A stretch of 64,000 bases of DNA from Monosporascus cannonballus (taxonomy: Eukaryota; Ascomycota; Sordariomycetes; Xylariales). The stretch lies in contig QJNS01000055.1 of NCBI GenBank assembly GCA_004154925.1, forward strand, positions 124,001-188,000, written 5' to 3'. How positions within the stretch are numbered: the stretch's first letter is position 1; each line of letters starts with the position of its first letter. The notes beneath the pieces are model-generated. The model was given only the letters and a program-made list of their open reading frames with translations, did no database searches and had not been told where the DNA came from. A program made the position numbers and the translations under genes. Below, piece after piece: positions 1 through 10,246 of the stretch.

Positions 1-2
1 AG

Positions 3-734
3 CACATCCAGGACGAGAAGGACGAGATAGAATGGATACCCTTCCCGACGTGCAACGAGACGGGGAAGCCGCTCGAGTTCCACTACGGCGTCGAGACGGA
101 GATGAACTGCACGATCCCAATGATCGACGACCCCTTCTTCCACCTGCTCGAGTTCTACATCCACAGCGACGCGCCGCTGGCCTGCCGCCTGCCCGCGCGT
201 CCGCCCGCGCACGTCGAGATCATCGGTGAGGAGCCCTACGTCCAGGAGTATATCCCGCTCGTGTTCGCCCTCGCCGGCACCCTGCAGCGCAGCCACCTGC
301 ACATCAGCACCCACCTCAACATCCTGCTGCACAGCACGCCGAAGCAGCACATCCACCCCCACGACAGCGGCGTGCTGGACAGCGGCGCCGCCTACAGCAC
401 GAGCCCGCTGAGCCATATGGAGGGTAGTCAGACGATGCGGCTCGTCATCGGCGACCCGCTGCCGCTTAGCTTCAGTGTGAGGTGGTTCCCGACCCCGGCG
501 CTGCCCAAGACGGAAGGGAAGGTAGAATGGGCCGGTATGGGCGGCCATGTCTATGCTAGCACGATCTTCTATGCCATCGTTTCTTTTATCGCGGGAGTTC
601 TGTCGTCGGCCGTGTACTTCTTCGGCGTCATCCTACCTAAGAGGCTGAAGGGGCGGGGTCTCGGCGGGGCGACGCCGTTGGGCTACGGGCTGAATGGTGT
701 GGGTAATGGATGGGGTATTGCGAAACGAGACTAG
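3..734 (+). CDS. C-terminal part of an unidentified membrane protein (5' end outside window)
   Basis: The frame is open from the first complete codon at position 3 to a TAG at 732-734, giving 243 residues of the C-terminal part. I do not recognise the family. Most of the fragment looks lumenal or extracellular, with Cys residues near the start, several Pro-rich stretches and a His-rich segment around residues 95-120. One strong hydrophobic segment (about residues 182-206, containing FYAIVSFIAGVLSSAVYFFG) is followed by a basic, Gly-rich tail of about 30 residues. That fits a single-pass type I protein with a short cytosolic tail. GC-rich third codon positions and the absence of stops mark it as a real gene. 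It converges on the EXPERA gene with about 290 bp between stop codons. N-terminal exons would be needed to name it. Confidence 0.8.
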   Translation, partial: HIQDEKDEIEWIPFPTCNETGKPLEFHYGVETEMNCTIPMIDDPFFHLLEFYIHSDAPLACRLPARPPAHVEIIGEEPYVQEYIPLVFALAGTLQRSHLHISTHLNILLHSTPKQHIHPHDSGVLDSGAAYSTSPLSHMEGSQTMRLVIGDPLPLSFSVRWFPTPALPKTEGKVEWAGMGGHVYASTIFYAIVSFIAGVLSSAVYFFGVILPKRLKGRGLGGATPLGYGLNGVGNGWGIAKRD

Positions 735-1025
735 GCGCTGAGATTGGGTGACGGAATTACGACTGGGCTTCTTGTACATTTTTAAATATCGACACGAGGG
801 ACGTTAAACTTCGTGAATCGATGGGTTGCGCCAAAAGGAGTTCTCGGCTGGTGAATTCGGTCTCGTTATGACCAGATGAAGTGTTCGGCTCGTTTGTACA
901 CAGATCTACTTAATTAATATCACCTATATCGCATCAAACGATCTCCGGTTCCAGATTTTCCAACCACTTCGATCTCGGGGCAAATAAACAGCAGTTCAAG
1001 TACTCTAATTGAAGTGCATAGCGAC

Positions 1026-1813
1026 TCATTGATTCTTCTTCGCCTTATCCGCAACATTGACGCGACTCAATAGGCGCGCATACATATCGACCACCAAGAC
1101 GGCCGCTATACACATATTCGTCAGCAAATAGTAGCACACTGCCGAGGGACGCCTTTTTCCACTTACCGAGAGCCAAGTAGCCCCCGTACAGGCCGCCGAG
1201 GAGCACGAGCTTCTGGCGCGGTGTCACGACGGCTGGATCCCAGAGCCAGGCCTCGTACATGCAGGTGGCGGTGGTGAGCGCGGTCTGGAGGCCGTAGACG
1301 AGCAGCAGCAGCTCGGCGGCGCCGTCGAGGCCCGATCCCGAGCGGCGGGACAGCCGGCCGACTGCCCACACGGACACGGGCAGGTGGAAGACCAGCTCCA
1401 TGAGCGCGAACAGCGGGAAGAAGCTCGGGATGACCGCCGGCGGTGACGGCGCGAAGAACTGGTCCCCGTACGTCGCGAGGTAGTACGCCCGCAGCTCGTG
1501 CAGGAAGTGCAGCGGCGCTTCCGCGGGCACCCAGAGGTGCGCCGGGTAGAGCGGGACGAGGTCTACGCCTGCAGAGGGTGTTAGAGGGCGGAGGCCTGTT
1601 GCCGTGAGAGTAGGCAGAGGTGGAGGGGATAATCAGTGGCGAGGCCTTGCCGCGACGCACGTGAGGGGCTCAGGGCGTCAACGCAGGTTGGGGTATCCGA
1701 GTAGGCCTTGAGACTCATGACATCGAGGTGTACGTACACAAGAGAACTGGAATGTGGATGACGAAGTACGCAAGGTAGACCTTGTCCAGCCAATGCCTTG
1801 AGGAGGAAGCCAT
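1026..1813 (-). CDS. EXPERA-domain / TMEM97 (sigma-2 receptor)-like ER membrane protein, three exons
   Basis: Exon 1 is 1738-1813, exon 2 is 1167-1568 and exon 3 is 1026-1105. The introns are 1569-1737 (donor GTACGT, branch CTAAC, acceptor CAG) and 1106-1166 (donor GTAAGT, branch CTGAC, acceptor TAG). Splicing keeps one frame of 185 aa, close to the roughly 176 aa of human TMEM97. Visible marks are TM1 with YFVIHIPVLL, then VDLVPLYP, the block FALMELVFHLPVSVWAV (family: ELVFQLPFF), a third hydrophobic stretch LLLLVYGLQTALTT, and TM4 with VLVVDMYARLL. The last four residues are KKNQ, a KKXX dilysine ER-retrieval signal. Family members bind sterols and act in ER/lysosome cholesterol handling; EXPERA proteins include sterol isomerases. 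Start chosen because it gives the TM1 block immediately. The family call is firm; the substrate is unknown. Confidence 0.9.
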
Positions 1814-3063
1814 TGTGGGAGCGTCGGTGAGGCGAAATTCGTGGAGAGCAGGATGAGATTTCTCTAGAGGGCTGCAATTCTCCTGTACCTGCGATACCTG
1901 TCGTTTCGCGGTACGGACACACTATGAAGTAACCTGCTGCCGATCTATATAGCTTTATTGATTTTAATCACAACAACCCTTAGCTTTGAACGAGGCTGAA
2001 AGTAGGAGGTATAACATAGACATAGATGCGTGCACGCAACCTTACGTGGGATTGTACGCTCAATCATCTCTAAATGTATATCCCTTTTAATCCAATATTA
2101 TGACGAACTAGATAGTTAAGTGTTATCAAGGAGTAGCGCATCCGATAGACGCATGTGGCACAAGGTAACCTGTGGGCTCACCACTCCTTTTGGGAATAGT
2201 TCGACACGCTTCGTAGGCTATACAAATTTCGAAAGTACACTATCAATTAAAACCTTATATCACCGCTGTTGCTTCCACCCAGAGTAAGGAAAGGAGACGG
2301 CCAACAGCGATGGCTATGTTCAAGGACTAACGTTAAGCTACCGTCCTTGCGGTCCTTACCGAATTTGCCTGCAGGCGTTATGAGCATCAAGCTTGGCTTA
2401 CGTTCATAAATATGTTTCAAGACTTGGAGGTTCAGGGCCAGAGTGTACCTGCTCTTATAGGTTAGGGGCAGTCCGGAAACTTTCCGCATAGGCTGCTCAT
2501 TCTGAAAATACTTAGGGTTTTCCGGCGAGGTTTTTAGGGGCGTCTACCCAAGGTATTTTAAACTGCTAAATGTTTTGATATAGGCATAATGCTTACATTG
2601 TGGGCGATATATCTAATTAATGTTTATTAAATATATTACCAAAAGCAAAGATCGTGTTTATTAGCGAAATATTCAATTCCTTTGAAAAATTTGGGGCTTC
2701 CGCCCCAAATACGTCGCTGGAGCAACCTAACTTCCTATTTTTAGAATTAGTAGTCTTTGCTGAAAGTTTCCGAAATGCCCAAACCATGTTGAAAGTTCCC
2801 GAACTGCACCTTACGTAAGTGGTCAGGAACGCCGTTGCTCCTAGCCGATGTGCTCTACAGGTATTCTATGCGTAACAACCTAACTGGGTAGTTTAAGTTA
2901 CCCTTCATATCCAGCGGTTACAACATTAACCTACATATAGAAGGGGAATAGCATTATTTCCGTTATGAATCGATTAATTGGCCGTTAGTGTGTACTTTTC
3001 TTAACCACATATTAGAAATGTATTTGCTTGCTATTGCCGTACTTTATATTTGCTGGGTAGATA
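1814..3063. other. Intergenic, no supported gene
   Basis: No recognisable coding sequence. An 80-codon open frame on the minus strand (2247-2489) has no family resemblance and is probably chance. Base composition drops towards AT after about 2550. Two similar blocks reading roughly GAAAGTTTCCGAA and GAAAGTTCCCGAA lie close together at about 2760-2800. Confidence 0.6.
2689..2710. repeat. Perfect hairpin, 9-bp stem, 4-nt loop
   Basis: ATTTGGGGC pairs exactly with GCCCCAAAT around a TTCC loop in otherwise AT-rich DNA. It could be a terminator-like or repeat-derived hairpin; function unknown. A GC-rich hairpin of similar design lies at 48317-48332. Confidence 0.6.
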
Positions 3064-3321
3064 ATGATGCGGAATAATTATCCGGCATACAAGTGGCAGG
3101 GGATATATTTAGTCACCTACGCTATTCCCGCTACACAGCCAGGTAGAATCGCATACGAATTTAGTACGGGCTTGGACATTGCAAATCATTCTGTCGATGC
3201 TTACAGCTGTCGCAGGTTGCGAAACTTCGAAAATCACGATTTGGAACGAAATCGACGAGGTCCTAAGCTACAGATTTTTACAAAAACTTGGCCACCTGCG
3301 CCTGCCGGGCAGCCATACCTT

Positions 3322-3457
3322 CACAGCATTTTTAGGTCCACCCGGCCCTTTAGTTCTCTCCCTTCCAAAAAGGGCCGGGGCCTGCGGCGCGGGTACTTGT
3401 ACCGCCCCTCCCTCCCATTTCACAGCATTTTTACGCCCATCCGGCCTTTCAGTTCTC
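3322..3457 (+). repeat. 37-bp imperfect direct repeat with an internal hairpin
   Basis: Two 37-bp units, 3322-3358 and 3421-3457, start CACAGCATTTTTA and end AGTTCTC with about five differences. Between them CCCGGCCCTTT (3341-3351) and AAAGGGCCGGG (3369-3379) form a perfect 11-bp inverted repeat. An open frame of 139 codons overlaps (3064-3483), but its proline-rich product resembles nothing I know, so I do not call a gene. Confidence 0.55.
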
Positions 3458-4165
3458 GGCGGACTCTATTCCTCCCCAACTAACTATAACAGGGATATCC
3501 CAGTGCTTTAACTAATCTTTGCAGACATCACACCCAATATCGGTTAGTTTTTATCCAGGTTGGAATAAACCGATATTATTTATTTAATTATTAGATAAGG
3601 AAATGTATTTGTTATCATATATAACTAATCCTAAAGTGTTAAAACTTATATCGCAAAAATTATTAAAGTATTATAAAATGTTTAACTATTCTATATACAT
3701 TCACATTAACCCTTCATGACACATAGTGGCCCAGTGGAGGTAACTAACTACAATATCCCTGTGACCCTCTAGTTCTCTAGGGGCCGCGTCTGACAATGGC
3801 AATGGCTGAGAAGTGTGCTTTGTTCAACTTGTAGAAGCTGCTACTTCGGAGACTTGATGATCGCCAGATGGGTGCTTTCCGATGCGGCCAACCTAAAACT
3901 GGCTTAGAAGGGCGCTGATCGCCACCAGGCCCGCTCCGTAGGGTTACGGAGACGCCGAGCGTCGAAGTATTGCGGGCAGATGGAGTCAACCTCAAGGCGG
4001 CGGGTCCGCAACCTCCTAATATTTAAAAGGGTTATTGGCGGCCACTTCCAACAGTCGGTATTTCTAGATTCTAGGCAGCTGAGACTTGGGGCCAAGCACT
4101 CATGGCACATGTGAATGTAGCTCGTTTCCGAAAATGAACTCTGACCCTCGAGATATGAAAGATAG
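3458..4165. other. Intergenic, no supported gene
   Basis: Mixed-composition DNA with only short open frames on both strands (for example 3777-3995 and 3904-4110 minus). None resembles a known family. AT-rich from about 3540 to 3720. It ends at the TA duplication of the pogo-like transposon. Confidence 0.5.
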
Positions 4166-4167
4166 TA

Positions 4168-4210
4168 AGTCAGACACCCAGGTCACGCGCCACCCCCCTC
4201 ACGCTCCACC
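4168..4210 (+). repeat. Left terminal inverted repeat of outer pogo-like element
   Basis: Exact reverse complement of 7991-8033 over 43 bp. GC-rich, in contrast with the mutated interior. Confidence 0.95.
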
Positions 4211-5540
4211 GAATTTTCGAGACACCAAACGCACTGACCCTAACTTCAGCTATATATATCTCCGTTAAACAACGTCTCCTTGGAAAACAAAACATACCTT
4301 TTTGATCTCCAGAATTAGGCGATTCTAACGATATGGGACTTGCTGCTTAATTACGTACTGCGAAGGCGATTAACGAAGTCGTAAATGGGAGGTCCATTCG
4401 GGCGGCCTTTAAGCTATACCAGGTCGAACGCACTTATTTTACCCGTAGAATCCAGGGTATATAAACCCGGGAGGAATATAACGAAAATCTCCTGAAGGTA
4501 TCCAAGGTCCTTGAAAATAAGTTGGTTAAATGGATCGTAATCCAGGGCCAGCTTAAGTACGTTTTTCCGTATGCTTAATTCCGTACGTACATATAACGTC
4601 TTCTTTTTAAATCCGGCAATACGGAACGCCTAGGAAGGAAATAGGTAATACGATTTTTTTAATGTTATCGCGAAATTAAGATTTTTAAGGGTCGGGCCAT
4701 TAATTATTAACGTTTAAACGGGGTTACGGAAGCCACTTGTAATGTATTATTTAACCGCTTATCCTTACGGGAGATACGGAAGATATATTTCCGTAATAGA
4801 TATAACGCCGATAAGTTCGGGATAATAAAGGGCATAAAAAAGAATTTTTTTGTTCTCGGTAAAGCCTTTAAGAAATTCGTCTTTTTAAAGGATGCCTTTA
4901 AGCGTACGTGGATATCGGTTATAATCTGTATTAACGTAAACGGGCGAACTCTTTTTCCGTTAATCATATTTAGCGGCGTTAACGTATAATAATAATGGTT
5001 TCCCGATACGGAGGATTAACTATATAAAAACTGGTATTTTATAACGTCTTTAAATAGCTGGACTAATACCGATATTAGGTTAAAGTGGTTACAAAAGGTA
5101 TTTATCCTTTATACTAAGCTTACCAACTCCCAAGAATGGAAACTCCTTATTATAAACGGTCATAACAGCCATACCATTGAAGAATTTATATGGACCTGCC
5201 TGATTAATAGGATTTATATCGTCTTCTTGCCCTTACATTTATTGTACGTATAGCAGCCGCTTAATATAGGTATTTTTTCCGTCCTAAAGCGCAGGTACCG
5301 TTATTAGTTCCGGGAGCGCTGTTACGGGAGGGTTTCGGAGGTAACAGACAAGACGGATTTCCTGTAGGCGTTCGCCAAGGCCTGGAATAAGGTTATAAAG
5401 GTCTTACGATATATCAAAATAGGCTTCAGGGCTTCGGGTATGTAGCCTGTTGATCGGAATAAGGCTTTGAAGAACCCATATGTAAAGAAAAGCGAAGGGC
5501 CGGGAGATAAACCGGTTATTAAGTTATTTGTCATCTTATA

Positions 5541-5584
5541 AGATGACCCCCCCATCCGCGCTCCACCCCATCAACGCGCCACCC
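5541..5584 (+). repeat. Left terminal inverted repeat of inner pogo-like element
   Basis: Matches the reverse complement of 7426-7469 at 43 of 44 positions; preceded by TA. Confidence 0.94.
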
Positions 5585-5734
5585 CACAACCGCGTTACGC
5601 GTCAATCCACTTATTGATTTCTTTCCATATAAAAAACTTTTTAATAATGCTTTAAAAAATTGAAAAAAATATTTTCTTTTTTAGCAAAATCTGCGCTTTC
5701 GAACGATATATAGCCCTTAGCTTAATTCCGTACG

Positions 5735-7346
5735 GCGCAGGCGATTAACGAGGTAATACGTAAAAAGTCCTTGCGTTTAACCTTTAAGGGTTATTAAGTT
5801 AACAGAAAATATATTTTATGCCGTATCCAAAGTATATGAACGAAAAAAAAGTTCGATAAAAGTTGTCAAAAGCTATTATAAGTCCAGGAGGAAATTTTAG
5901 CCCGTTAGGTTATCGTATAAGGTTAATTAAGATATACGTTATCCTATTCGCGATTCCGCTTATACGTATAACGCCTCCTAATTAATAACGGCAACTTTAA
6001 ACGTTTAGGAAAAAATTAAATAACCCGATTTTTACATTATTATCCTAAAATTAGGATTATTAAAAATAAATTTATTAATTATAAGCGTTTAAATAACGCT
6101 TTCCCGGCTTTTATTAACGTTTTATTCGGACGTTTTTCTCTGCCGAAAGTTAAAATTATTAAATAAAGAAACTAATTTAATACGGACAAAATCGAAATAA
6201 TAAAAAATATGGGCGAAAATTATTTCGTCTTTAAAAAAACTTTTAGGAAAAATATTTTTTTAAAGAATACTTTTTAAAAAAATAAATTATTATAATTATC
6301 TATATTAATATTAACGGGGGATCGTTATTGCTTTTCGTAATTTTTAACGGCGTTAACGTATAATAATAATAATTCCTTAATTTGGACGATAAAATATACG
6401 AAAACTAATATTTTATTACGTTAAAAAACAGCTGGACAAATAACGAAATTAGCTTAAAATAATTTCGTAAAGTTTTTATTCCTTATATTAAGTCCGAAAA
6501 CCCGGACGAATAAAAGTTATTAATAATTAACGGTTATAAAAGTTATATTACCAAGGAATTTATATAAATATATTTTTAAAATAAAATATATATTATTTTC
6601 TTATTTACTCATATTTTTTGTATTTTCCAGCCTTTTAACGTAAATATATTCGTTATCTTAAAGCGGAAATACCGTTATTAATTCCGCGAACGTTATTATA
6701 AATAAATTTCCGAAATTATAAATAAAATTAATTTCTTTTAGGCGTTTGCAAAAACGTAACAAAAAATTATAATAACCTCGGAATATATTACAAAAAGCTG
6801 GAAAATAATAAGTTTGCGTTTTATTAATAGGGCGAAAGTATGAAATAATAAATACGTTAGGGAAAAAAAATAATAAATATACTTATCTGGAAATTAATTT
6901 CTACCTTAAAACGATTTAACTTTTTATCCCAAATAATTACTTTAAATATTAAAATACCTAAATTATTTAAGGAATTAATTCGGATCAAAAAAACCCTGGT
7001 ATAAGTTAATCCAGCTTATAGGAATTTTACCGTACGTTTTTTATTCCGTAAGTTCGCCAAAGCTTTTAACGATAAAACCGCCAAATTTTTTGCTACCAAA
7101 GTTTTTAATAGGTAAATAATTACAGCCCTTAAAAAAGCGAAACTTAAAAAGTATAAAAAGGTACAGCCCGAACCCAATAAGGGCTTCGTAAAGATAATCT
7201 TAATTAAGAAGGTAAAAGTAAGGCGGAAAGCCCTTACGAAAAAACGCTTTACCGTTATTCGGCAAAATTAACAAGAAACCGAGCTTTCCGGAAACGACGA
7301 AAATAACGAGGTGGAAACAGATTGCATCATTATACGGTCTACTTAG
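5735..7346 (+). pseudogene. RIP-degraded transposase of the inner pogo-like element
   Basis: The N-terminal block AINEVIRKKSLRLTFKGY lines up with the outer transposase and is followed by a recognisable RIQSI helix. The DDE-region counterpart reads LLIINGYKSY (about 6507-6540), with both the catalytic Asp and the following His changed. The C-terminal block is Lys-rich (about 7130-7240). The tail is acidic and ends ETDCIIIRST with TAG at 7344-7346, like Fot1-type termini. Many in-frame TAA codons; non-functional. Confidence 0.82.
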
Positions 7347-7425
7347 TATGGAATCAATTAATAAAATGGCTGTTAAGATATTGTTATTTGAATAGAGAGG
7401 TTGTTATGGCGATGGCTTCAAAATT

Positions 7426-7469
7426 GGGTGGAGCGTTGATGGGGTGGAGCGCGGATGGGGGGGTCATCT
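7426..7469 (-). repeat. Right terminal inverted repeat of inner pogo-like element
   Basis: Matches the reverse complement of 5541-5584 at 43 of 44 positions; followed by TA at 7470-7471. Confidence 0.94.
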
Positions 7470-7990
7470 TAACACCCCGATTTTCTCGAGCTAATCGCTC
7501 CAATAAGTCTTAATATACTTAAATCTTTAAAGGACCTGAAAAACCTGGAGATAGCCTTAATTAAGGTCGACCCAGCTTTCGGGAAACTTACCGTTCGGTT
7601 GTTATTCCGCAAGATGCGCAAAGCACTTAACGTATCTAATAACGAATTAACCGCTTTCGAAAATCACAATAGCCAATTAACTTTAGCCCTTGAAAAGGCA
7701 CGTCCGAAGAAGCTAAGGAAAATGGAAGCTAACCCCAATCAAGAATTCGTACGGCTAAAGAACGTTAGGCAAGTAAAGGCCGGGCTGAAAGGTAACGCGT
7801 AAGGACCCTCCGCTGTCATTCCGCAAAACGAAGCCTAAGACGAAGAAGAGGAAGAAAGCGAATATTATACTGATGATCCTGATTATATAGTAGTGCGATT
7901 TCGTTAAAACCCGATATGGGTTGCTTAATTGGTTGTTGAGTTATTGATTTTTGAAGTATATAGATGGTTTGGCGATAGCCTCAAATTGGG

Positions 7991-8033
7991 GGTGGAGCGT
8001 GAGGGGGGTGGCGCGTGACCTGGGTGTCTGACT
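7991..8033 (-). repeat. Right terminal inverted repeat of outer pogo-like element
   Basis: Exact reverse complement of 4168-4210. One extra T separates it from the TA at 8035-8036. Confidence 0.95.
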
Positions 8034-8085
8034 TTATACAATCGAAGTTCGGAACGGGATGGGTGTTCTGTCTGCTTAAGCGTCT

Positions 8086-9408
8086 TCAGTGTGAGAAGCC
8101 TTGCTCTGCCTCGTGACCCTGATTGCATGGCCATCTCCAAATCCCCGATTCGGTCCCGCCAGCGCGTCCTTCTGGACGATGAATTCCTGGTCCCATGAGA
8201 CGAAAGCGTTCGCCCTTTCCTGCTGGGGAAATATCCCAAGCGATTCCGTTGGCCCTCTCGAACGGCTCGTCCTTCGACTTGAACGCGCCCGACCAGCCGC
8301 CACTCCTCTTCAGTGGATAATCTTGCCCGAAACCCTTCGAACTCTTAAATTTGAACCACGTCATGTTCGCAAATAGGGGCTTGATCCCCGGGATGCTGAC
8401 TGTGGCCGCTGCCAAGAAGCTCTCCCTCGAAGCCCACCCGGCTGCGACGACCAAAAAGGAAATGTCCTTGAGCGAGTCATAGGCTCTGAAGATCGTGGTG
8501 CACATGATGGAGATACCGGAGCAGAGCAGGGGGGTAAGAAGTAGCTTACGCTTTAATGAGGGGCCGACTTTCATCAGGAGAGAAATCAGAGTGAGAATGA
8601 TGCATCCGTCAGTACTGAAAAATACGGGGCCGGCAGAAAGGAGCCTGCTCATATGAATGTCGTGCTACCTACACGCCGTTCAACATCCCGATGACGAATA
8701 ATTTGCGTTTCGGAGCGTGCAATCATCTCCAGGGTAGGGAACGATCTGCCATGATTTCCTGATGGGGAGACACTGGAGGACTTGGCCCGGCACGAAGGCT
8801 ACATACGCTAACACTGAGAGAATGGCCACACCTTGACGATGTTGGTTTTCTCTCGGGAGGCCGGAGCTCGGGGCGCATGATTAATTGAGGTACCCCGGAG
8901 AGCTTGCGGTCTGAGCTACGCAATTCTGTAGCAGAGGGCCAAAACAGCTCCTTTAAGGCGCCAGATGTAGGTCATGTAGATGATCCAAGTTGTGAGACTC
9001 AGCTTTGACCCCTTGATCGTGTTGGGGTACGCCTCCTGAGGCATTAGGGCTGCTGTGTTCTCACCCGATCCAATGTTGTTTCCTAGCTCCATGATAAAAT
9101 GCGACATCGTTGTGGGATAGATCTATATTACCTATGAGAGAGAAGTTAGCGACGAGGTGTTTTCATATTTAAGGCTCCTTTCTTCCCCTCACCCATGCTA
9201 GGAACATGAAGAGGTCATGCAGTTGGAATTTAACAATCTCCATTGTCTTGACCTGCCAAAGGAACGCAGCAATATGATGAAATTGCCAATAGGTAACTCG
9301 ATCTAGAAACCGCGAATCAACCTTGCCATCGGATCTTCTGCTGGGGCGGCGTCGGCCATCTTGGACGAAGGATGTGTTTGGCGGAATGGGGTAGAATAAA
9401 GAGAGCAA
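8086..9408 (-). pseudogene. PTH11-type / rhodopsin-like fungal integral membrane protein, multi-exon, possibly broken
   Basis: Pieces of the fungal seven-helix PTH11-like (rhodopsin-domain) family appear in order on the minus strand. Exon 1 (9193-9408) ends FQLHDLFMFLAW. A 70-nt intron (9123-9192) leads to exon 2 (9122 to about 8925) with KLSLTTWIIYMTYIWRLKGA and LALCYRI. A third block (about 8855-8690) holds the family signature VLQCLPIRKSWQ and PYPGDDCT. After a short intron near 8650-8610, TDGCIILTLISLLMKV and the stretch to about 8370 (helices 6-7, ending IPGIKPLF) follow, with a hydrophilic tail to 8086. These proteins are plasma-membrane receptors linked to surface sensing. The join between exon 2 and the third block is not clean (stops without a good acceptor), and TM1 is weak, so decay is likely but not proven. 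Confidence 0.65.
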
Positions 9409-9731
9409 GTTAAAGCATTAGTACTTTCTGAAGGTGAATAGAAGTCACAAAACACTATATACTTAAAAGCCGGAAAGACGCTATCACTAAGGAAAGAGGG
9501 GACGCGGACTTATAAGTCTAGCCATAGTATAGACGCCGCATATATTAATATCCAGGTTTGCAGGGGAGTTTCATGGCTGAAATGGTCCAAAACAGAAGGT
9601 CAGAACGCCAGCATATTCATCGGGGTCCTGGTCAAGATCATCGAGAGACGGTTGAGGGGGTATTAGTAATAACTTTGGCAACTACCATGCCCGCCTCGCA
9701 CCTTTCGCCGCAATCGAATTTTAAGGATATA

Positions 9732-10100
9732 TGTGACGGCTAGGCGGTTTAACCAACTACTAAACCTAAGTCGTACGGGTTTATGTTGGCAGGAATATCG
9801 TGGGATTTTGAGTAACGAACTTAGTAACTGGTTACGTTTCGTAATATTAAGGGCGTTTTAAGTAACAAAATATTATTATATATTATTATAATTTAAATTA
9901 TAAAAATAACGAACATATATATTTTATATAAATTTTTATTCTTTATAAAATTTTCAAGTTATTTTTAATTTAGTTTTGTTAAATATAATAAATTTTATAT
10001 AAATATATTTGGATTGTATTATTAAAAAAATTTAAATTAGGTAACTTTTTTATATAGGTCCAACCGTTTTTATAATTTGGTTATGGCTTAAATTGTAATT
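9732..10100 (-). repeat. Left LTR of element D (3' LTR in its own orientation)
   Basis: Starts TGTGACGGCTAGG. Contains GGTTTAA-loop-TTAAACC-like sequence and the GTTTATGTTGGCAGG block shared with all LTRs of this group. The right edge near 10100 is set by alignment with 16151-16530 and is approximate. Confidence 0.75.
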
Positions 10101-10146
10101 CATTTTTTTTCTTAAGATTTCTATGTGATGATATGCACAGCTAGTC

Positions 10147-10246
10147 CTTATAAGGTAGATTTGGGTGCCCAAACCCCAATTGGGGATTTGGAATTGCTGA
10201 TCTTTTGGTCTTGTGGTTAGCGTCGCACTCTTGCTTATCTCACATT
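10147..10246 (+). repeat. tRNA-like / SINE-like repeat, copy 1
   Basis: About 100 bp, roughly 85% identical by eye to 14912-15010 in the same orientation. Contains palindromes CCTTATAAGG and CCCCAATTGGGG, then TGGTCTTGTGGTTAGCGTCG, which looks like a tRNA D-arm / box A of the Glu/Asp/Gly type. No complete cloverleaf or clear box B in this copy. Confidence 0.55.

Larger units (their letters stand above)
5541..7469 (+). mobile_element. Inner Fot1/pogo-like transposon nested in the outer copy
   Basis: 1929 bp, with 44-bp inverted repeats that differ at one base (5541-5584 and 7426-7469, beginning AGATGACCCCCCCATCCGCG) and a TA duplication on each side (5539-5540 and 7470-7471). The host transposase frame rejoins across it, so it inserted inside that coding region. 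The interior is strongly AT-shifted with stops throughout, while the inverted repeats stay GC-rich. It is related to the outer element in its N- and C-terminal coding blocks but has different terminal sequences, so it is a sister family rather than the same one. Confidence 0.93.
4360..7907 (+). pseudogene. Degraded pogo/Fot1-type transposase of the outer element (split by insertion)
   Basis: The coding stretch is 4360-5540 continued at 7472-7907. The N-terminus reads AINEVVNGRSIRAAFKLYQV and then RRIQGI, the psq-type helix-turn-helix of Fot1/pogo transposases, followed by a CENP-B-like block (ENKLVKWIV). The DDE region keeps LLIINGHNSH (about 5140-5170), where the family has a catalytic Asp in DGH; here it is Asn. 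Later come QPLNIGIFSVLKRRYR and a C-terminal Lys-rich coiled segment (open frame 7599-7802), then an acidic tail ending YIVVRFR with TAA at 7905-7907. Several TAA/TAG stops and the changed catalytic residue mean it is dead. Confidence 0.85.
4168..8034 (+). mobile_element. Outer Fot1/pogo-like DNA transposon, interrupted by a second copy
   Basis: The ends carry a 43-bp perfect terminal inverted repeat beginning AGTCAGACACCCAGGTCACG (4168-4210 and 7991-8033). TA flanks both sides (4166-4167 and 8035-8036; the right boundary is uncertain by 1 nt). Removing the inner element and its extra TA leaves about 1936 bp, essentially the size of Fot1 of Fusarium (about 1.93 kb, 44-bp inverted repeats, TA target). 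The transposase frame runs left to right and has several in-frame stops, so it is not autonomous. Less AT-shifted than the inner copy. Confidence 0.92.

Noticed and set aside
1581..1922. 113-codon open frame on the minus strand
   Set aside because: Overlaps exon 1 of the EXPERA gene in another frame and runs through its intron; the spliced model explains the region better.
3064..3483. 139-codon proline-rich open frame
   Set aside because: Runs over a repeated, hairpin-forming segment; the product resembles no known protein and codon use is irregular.
5530..5547. 18-bp palindrome GTCATCTTATAAGATGAC at the left edge of the inner pogo element
   Set aside because: Formed by chance similarity between the target sequence (GTCATCTTA) and the element end (AGATGAC); the right junction does not repeat it.
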